DNA of 9,311 nt from UBA9547 sp044349205 (GTDB taxonomy: Bacteria; Bacteroidota; Bacteroidia; Cytophagales; UBA9547): contig JBIKRJ010000088.1 of assembly GCA_044349205.1 (NCBI GenBank), forward strand, positions 1 through 9,311, given 5' to 3'. The notes beneath the pieces are model-generated. The model worked only from the letters and a program-made list of their open reading frames with translations. It made no database searches and was not told where the DNA came from. This document shows, in pieces, positions 5,420 through 9,311 of the stretch. Numbering within the stretch: the stretch's first letter is position 1; each line of letters opens with the position of its first letter. A program made the position numbers and the translations under genes.

Positions 5420-6571
5420 ATGCGTAAAGTACTGAAAGGTGTAGGTCTGTTTTTGTTTCTAGCAGTGTTAGGCATAAACTTGTATGTCTTGTTTTCGGGC
5501 AAGACATTTTTTTACAAAGCCCTGCGCTACAATTTTGCGGGAGTCGACGACTATAGCATTTTCGAAAATCGCACTTTGCATAAAAGCAGCTTCCCACAGC
5601 CCTGGTTGCAAAGCAGGTATTTCAACCAAAAACAACCCACCGAAAAATTGCAAAAAACTCTCGATTCGCTCGAAACTTTTGCCTTTCTAATCATAAAAAA
5701 TGATTCACTTGTTTACGAAAAATACAACGATGGTTACGGCCCTTCGTCCTATTCCAATTCGTTTAGCATGGCCAAATCGGTGGTGAGTATGTTGGTAGGA
5801 GTTGCCATTCAAGAAGGAAAGATCAAAAACATCGACCAGCCAGTCTCGGATTTTTTGGCCAATTTCAAAAAGGGCGGAAAAGAAAAAATCACTTTACGGC
5901 ACTTGCTTACGATGAGTTCGGGATTGAACTGGGACGAGTCGTATTCCAATCCTTTTTCCATGACCACCGAGGCGTATTACGGCTCCGATTTGAACTCGTT
6001 GCTAGCTAAAGTAGAATCTGTGGAAGAGCCCGGTAAATATTTTAGGTATTTGAGCGGCAATACACAATTGTTGGCCATGGTGTTGGAAAAAGCGACTGGC
6101 AAAAGACTGAGCCAATATGCACAAGAAAAATTGTGGCAGCCTATGGGCATGGAACAAGACGCCTTGTGGAGTTTAGATAAAGCCAACGGAATGGAGAAGG
6201 CCTATTGTTGCCTAAATTCCAATGCGCGCGATTTTGCCCGTATCGGAAAACTATATTTGCAGAAAGGAAGGTGGGGAAGCCAATTTTTGATAGACAGTGC
6301 CTACGTGAAACAATCTTTGGTTCCAGCACCTTTGCTGAATCCCGATGAAAATAACGCAAAAGTCGATTTTTATGGCTTTCAGTTTTGGCTCATTCCCCAT
6401 TACCACGACTTTTCTATTTTTTACCTGCGCGGCATACTGGGACAATACATTATTGTAGTGCCAGAAAAACAGCTGATAATCGTAAGATTGGGTAAAAAAC
6501 GTGGTCAAAAGCAAGGAGAGCATTATGCCGAATTGTTCACTTATGTGGACGAGGTGTGTAAGATGTTTTAG
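5420..6571 (+). CDS. Membrane-anchored serine hydrolase, beta-lactamase (class C / NylB-like) fold
   Basis: A 383-residue protein of the beta-lactamase-related serine hydrolase family (Pfam Beta-lactamase). A hydrophobic stretch at about 5-26 follows the basic MRK start and has no clear cleavage site, so it probably anchors the enzyme with its catalytic part in the periplasm. The nucleophile motif is SMAK (S116, K119) in FSMAKSVVSMLVG. LRHLLTMSSGLNWDE (159-173) is the family's conserved loop. The second catalytic element is Y210-LSGN in RYLSGNTQLLAMVLEKATG, and RGILGQYI (337-344) takes the place of the KTG-type third motif. This set resembles 6-aminohexanoate-dimer hydrolases and esterases more than true AmpC enzymes, so antibiotic hydrolysis is not implied. 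The substrate is unknown. It is divergent from slyD and lies 67 bp before the first propeller gene on the same strand. Confidence 0.9.
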   Translation: MRKVLKGVGLFLFLAVLGINLYVLFSGKTFFYKALRYNFAGVDDYSIFENRTLHKSSFPQPWLQSRYFNQKQPTEKLQKTLDSLETFAFLIIKNDSLVYEKYNDGYGPSSYSNSFSMAKSVVSMLVGVAIQEGKIKNIDQPVSDFLANFKKGGKEKITLRHLLTMSSGLNWDESYSNPFSMTTEAYYGSDLNSLLAKVESVEEPGKYFRYLSGNTQLLAMVLEKATGKRLSQYAQEKLWQPMGMEQDALWSLDKANGMEKAYCCLNSNARDFARIGKLYLQKGRWGSQFLIDSAYVKQSLVPAPLLNPDENNAKVDFYGFQFWLIPHYHDFSIFYLRGILGQYIIVVPEKQLIIVRLGKKRGQKQGEHYAELFTYVDEVCKMF

Positions 6572-6638
6572 CCCTACATAGGGATATTTTTTGTGGCTGT
6601 TTAGTCTCTTTTTCGGATATTTGTTTTTTGAATCTTTT

Positions 6639-8162
6639 ATGAAAAAAAGTTTTCGATTTTTTTTCGCCTTTTTGGCAATTTCTTGTTTTAGCTGGGCTCA
6701 AGTTCCCGATGGTATTCGCTTATTGGATTATAAAAGCACGCTGCACCCAATCCTTGGTCTTGCCATAAACAAGCCAGGCGACAAATTACTGGTTAGTGCC
6801 TATGGAGCTCGTTTTCACATGTTGGAAATTGGGAAAGAAGCGGGTAGAAGTGCTTTTTCCCAAAAAGAAAGACAAGTGTGGTCTAAATACCTGAACAATG
6901 ATTTCAGATGGGGAGCCAAACCTTTGTTTTCGCCTGAGGGGAACACCGTATTGCTGAAACCATTGTACGACAATCCCAACGTGGTGAAAATAAAACCTAC
7001 TTCGCTAGTAGTGTTGAATGTAAAGGAGGGTAGTGTGGTCTTGGAAAGGAATGATATTCTAAGTGCTGATTATTTGAACGAAAACACCCTGATAGTGAGC
7101 ACCAAAGACGGCTTGGAATGGTTGGATTTGCGTTCGGGTACGATTACTAAAAGCGTGGAAATGCCCGAGGCAGAAGCCTTGGCAGTGAGCCAAGACGGAA
7201 AATACATTGCCATTTCTTTTGTGCCTACAGCGGCTCAATTTGCGGTTTTGCAGTCCATCCAATTCAGAAAAAAAGAATTGAAAATAGCCAAGCGTGGTAA
7301 AAGGCTTTTAGCTGTGTACCAACTGGCCGACATGGTTCCCGTTTCGGTGGTAGACGACGAGATAGACGTGGTTTTTCGTATCAAATTTTCCAACGACAAC
7401 AAGTCTTTGGTGCTGTTTACCCGCAATTTCAAAAGTAGGCTGGGCATAAACAAAAAAGACCTGCGTCAAGAAAATATTTACAAGCTCTTGGCTTTGAACC
7501 TGATAAAAGTTGACATTGAATCGGGCGAAATAGACCGTGATTTTTATTATTCGTCCTATTACATACACATGGATTACGATATTACGGAAGTAGATAAGCT
7601 ATTTGCATTTTCCTCTACTGGCATGGTGTCGGGTTCAACCTACAAAACCATCAACGGATTGGAAGTGTACGACTATCAAGTGCCCGATAAGCTAGTGTAC
7701 AGTATCAAAACGCGGTTCAAATGGTTTAAAAGGTTGGCTATTCCTTACCAATTTGCTTTTGTGCCAGGTCATACAAAATGTTACATTTCGAGTGGATCCG
7801 ATTTGGCCGAATGGGACTATGGTAAGTTGCCCCACCATGTATTCAATGTAAAGGGTGAAGATGACGAGGAGGTGGCGGCAGCAGCAATCTCCCAGCTCGA
7901 CAGCACCTGTAATTCACTTAAATTCAAAGAAATGTTGGTGGAAAATAAAATAGAAGGTATGTTTGTATACGAGATTACAGTTTTTAAGAAAGGCCAAGTA
8001 GCTACCGTTTTTTCACCTACAGACGAAGTGACAGATGTTCGTGCGCACAATTTCCTCATGGATTATTTGCGCGCTACCAAATTTGAAGGACTTAAAATAC
8101 CCAAAGACAAAAGAGTAAAATTCCAATATATTTTCAATGTAGATAATTCCTCAAATCCTTAA
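6639..8162 (+). CDS. Secreted WD40/YVTN-like beta-propeller protein with TonB-C-like tail
   Basis: A 507-residue exported protein of unknown function. The ATG at 6639 is chosen because it gives a proper signal peptide (MKKSFRF, hydrophobic core, cleavage after SWA at residue 20); a TTG 48 bp upstream would bury it. Propeller-type strands recur: INKPGDKLLVSAYG (43-56), FSPEGNTVLL (97-106), VSQDGKYIAISF (183-194), FSNDNKSLVLF (250-260) and FVPGHTKCYISSGSDLAEWD (374-393). The 'fSpDGk.l' pattern is that of WD40/PD40 repeats. Residues 439-500 look different: YEITVFKKGQVATVF, then LMDYLRATKF, then KFQYIFN, in the order and spacing of the C-terminal domain of TonB-like proteins; this is a by-eye resemblance. 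Cys16 lies in the signal region but the -3 residue does not fit a lipobox. The gene ends 13 bp before the next propeller gene, so the two are probably one operon. Confidence 0.8.
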   Translation: MKKSFRFFFAFLAISCFSWAQVPDGIRLLDYKSTLHPILGLAINKPGDKLLVSAYGARFHMLEIGKEAGRSAFSQKERQVWSKYLNNDFRWGAKPLFSPEGNTVLLKPLYDNPNVVKIKPTSLVVLNVKEGSVVLERNDILSADYLNENTLIVSTKDGLEWLDLRSGTITKSVEMPEAEALAVSQDGKYIAISFVPTAAQFAVLQSIQFRKKELKIAKRGKRLLAVYQLADMVPVSVVDDEIDVVFRIKFSNDNKSLVLFTRNFKSRLGINKKDLRQENIYKLLALNLIKVDIESGEIDRDFYYSSYYIHMDYDITEVDKLFAFSSTGMVSGSTYKTINGLEVYDYQVPDKLVYSIKTRFKWFKRLAIPYQFAFVPGHTKCYISSGSDLAEWDYGKLPHHVFNVKGEDDEEVAAAAISQLDSTCNSLKFKEMLVENKIEGMFVYEITVFKKGQVATVFSPTDEVTDVRAHNFLMDYLRATKFEGLKIPKDKRVKFQYIFNVDNSSNP

Positions 8163-8175
8163 ACCCTAATTCAGA

Positions 8176-9311
8176 ATGAAAAAGCAGTTTTTAAACCTTG
8201 GTGTAGCACTTTTGCTAGCCGGGAATGTCTTTGCGCAAGAAGACATGTCGACAACCTGGATGAAAAACCCAACCCACAAGATAGATTGGTCGGGTATGTC
8301 GGAAGAAAGTGGCTTTGTATATGCCAGTTCGCTGAAAGAAATTACGGTGTATAAAACTGAAACCGGTGAGCAAATTTGGAACAAGGAATACAAAGACTTG
8401 GCTCCCAAGTTCAGAAAGGTAGACGAGCTAATACCCATGTGGGACGCCAAAGTATTTTTTATTTTCAACAGGCGTTCGGGTGGCGACCAAATGGTGGTAG
8501 CTGATATGGTGAATGGGCAGGCCCTATGGAGTTCCGATGCTTATGAAGACTTGACAGACGAAAATATAGTGTATGTGCCGGAAGCAGAAGCTTTTGCAGT
8601 TTCAACCAAAAAAGCGCTTACCTTTATCAAGGCACGTACTGGACAAGTGCTTTGGGAAACCACCAAATTCAAAGGTGTGGTGGGGGCGTATGTCATAGAC
8701 ACCGAAGAAGGAAGCATGACCATGCTCAATTACAAACCTTCGGCTTTGGCCGCACTTTTTTCAGGTTTCAAAAACCAAATTACAAAAGTAAATTTGAAAA
8801 ACGGTGATGTGATTTGGGACCAAACCTACCGCGGTATTCTTGAGAAAAAAGTCTTCACACGCGAAGTATTGGCTCGTATCTCGCTGAAAGGTGACAAATT
8901 GTTCCTGTTTATGAGCGGTATCCAGGTGTACGAATACAAAACAGGTAAACCTGTATGGGCTGCTGCCTACGACGAAACCCCAAAAATAAAAGGCAAACCA
9001 GCCAATGCGATCAGATACGGCATTTACGATGCCATTGCCGACCCATTGGTAGTCGGAGATTTTGTGTATGTGCTAGATGTAATCAATCCGCGCAAACAAT
9101 ACGTGAAAAAATACGATTTGGAATCGGGCAAGCTCATTTGGACATCGCCCGAAATACCAGATGCAAGGGCTATTCCCAACATGTATGAGTTGGACGGTGT
9201 GCTTGTTTTGCAAGTGGGCGGAACTGTAGAAGAACAAGGTTATTACAAGGAAGTGACAAACAATGCCGATGGTAGCACCACAATAAGGTGGTATTATGAA
9301 AAAGACTACAT
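8176..9311 (+). CDS. Secreted PQQ-like beta-propeller repeat protein, 3' end beyond window
   Basis: An open frame of 378 codons running off the right edge, so the C-terminus is missing. The ATG at 8176 gives a signal peptide (MKKQF, hydrophobic core, cleavage after VFA at residue 20). Six blade-closing motifs of the PQQ-like propeller type follow: TGEQIW (W68), NGQALW (W118), TGQVLW (W160), NGDVIW (W214), TGKPVW (W261) and SGKLIW (W322). They are 42-61 residues apart, about one per propeller blade. This repeat occurs in quinoprotein dehydrogenases, BamB and many uncharacterised exported proteins. Cofactor residues of a true dehydrogenase are not evident, so a binding or scaffold role is more likely than PQQ chemistry. 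It starts 13 bp after the preceding propeller gene and is probably translated from the same mRNA; the shared export signal and fold type suggest they act together. Confidence 0.85.
   Translation, partial: MKKQFLNLGVALLLAGNVFAQEDMSTTWMKNPTHKIDWSGMSEESGFVYASSLKEITVYKTETGEQIWNKEYKDLAPKFRKVDELIPMWDAKVFFIFNRRSGGDQMVVADMVNGQALWSSDAYEDLTDENIVYVPEAEAFAVSTKKALTFIKARTGQVLWETTKFKGVVGAYVIDTEEGSMTMLNYKPSALAALFSGFKNQITKVNLKNGDVIWDQTYRGILEKKVFTREVLARISLKGDKLFLFMSGIQVYEYKTGKPVWAAAYDETPKIKGKPANAIRYGIYDAIADPLVVGDFVYVLDVINPRKQYVKKYDLESGKLIWTSPEIPDARAIPNMYELDGVLVLQVGGTVEEQGYYKEVTNNADGSTTIRWYYEKDY

Noticed and set aside
5420..6571. A true class C beta-lactamase (antibiotic resistance gene)
   Set aside because: The YLSGN and RGILGQYI motifs and the N-terminal anchor fit the broad NylB/esterase-like group, and a KTG motif and ampR partner are absent.
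6572..6592. CCCTA-CA-TAGGG followed by a T-run after the serine hydrolase gene, as a terminator
   Set aside because: The stem is only four to five A/T-closed pairs with a two- to four-base loop, too weak to call; the hydrolase could equally be co-transcribed with the propeller genes.
6591..6638. Upstream TTG start adding 16 residues to the first propeller protein
   Set aside because: It would place a second hydrophobic stretch before the signal peptide; the ATG at 6639 starts a textbook MKK signal sequence.

Overview
The window looks like chromosomal DNA from a member of the Bacteroidota, probably a Cytophagales-like or related environmental lineage; genus cannot be read from it. The signs are promoter-like TAnnTTTG (-7) elements instead of TATAAT boxes, no Shine-Dalgarno sequences before the start codons, a Bacteroidota-style FabI tail, DnaK ending in NYEEVK, and SPI signal peptides of the 'MKK...A/Q' type. 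No mobile element, CRISPR array, integron or phage gene is visible.

Layout, left to right. (1) The last 76 codons of fabI (+) and a tRNA-Arg(CCG) (-) converge on one U-flanked hairpin that can terminate both. (2) A PyrR-like phosphoribosyltransferase (-) lies upstream of the tRNA. A terminator separates it from the complete dnaK (-). (3) A 299-bp divergent region between dnaK and a YedA-like EamA transporter (+) holds a good -7 element for the transporter and two dyads near dnaK. (4) The transporter meets, tail to tail with 15 bp between, a small secreted protein made almost wholly of six exact 20-residue repeats (-). That gene has its own promoter and a pair of upstream direct repeats. (5) A SlyD-type FKBP prolyl isomerase (-) with terminator and promoter. 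(6) Divergent from it, a membrane-anchored serine hydrolase of the beta-lactamase/6-aminohexanoate-dimer hydrolase fold (+), followed by two secreted beta-propeller proteins (+) 13 bp apart. The second runs off the right edge.

How the genes work together: the left half is housekeeping (lipid synthesis, translation, nucleotide salvage or regulation, protein folding). The right half is mostly exported proteins: a repeat protein, an anchored hydrolase and two propellers. Apart from the propeller pair, which is probably an operon, the genes look like single transcription units. I see no convincing multi-gene defence or biosynthetic system. The least ordinary items are the six-repeat secreted protein with its upstream direct repeats, and the propeller pair whose first member carries a TonB-C-like tail.
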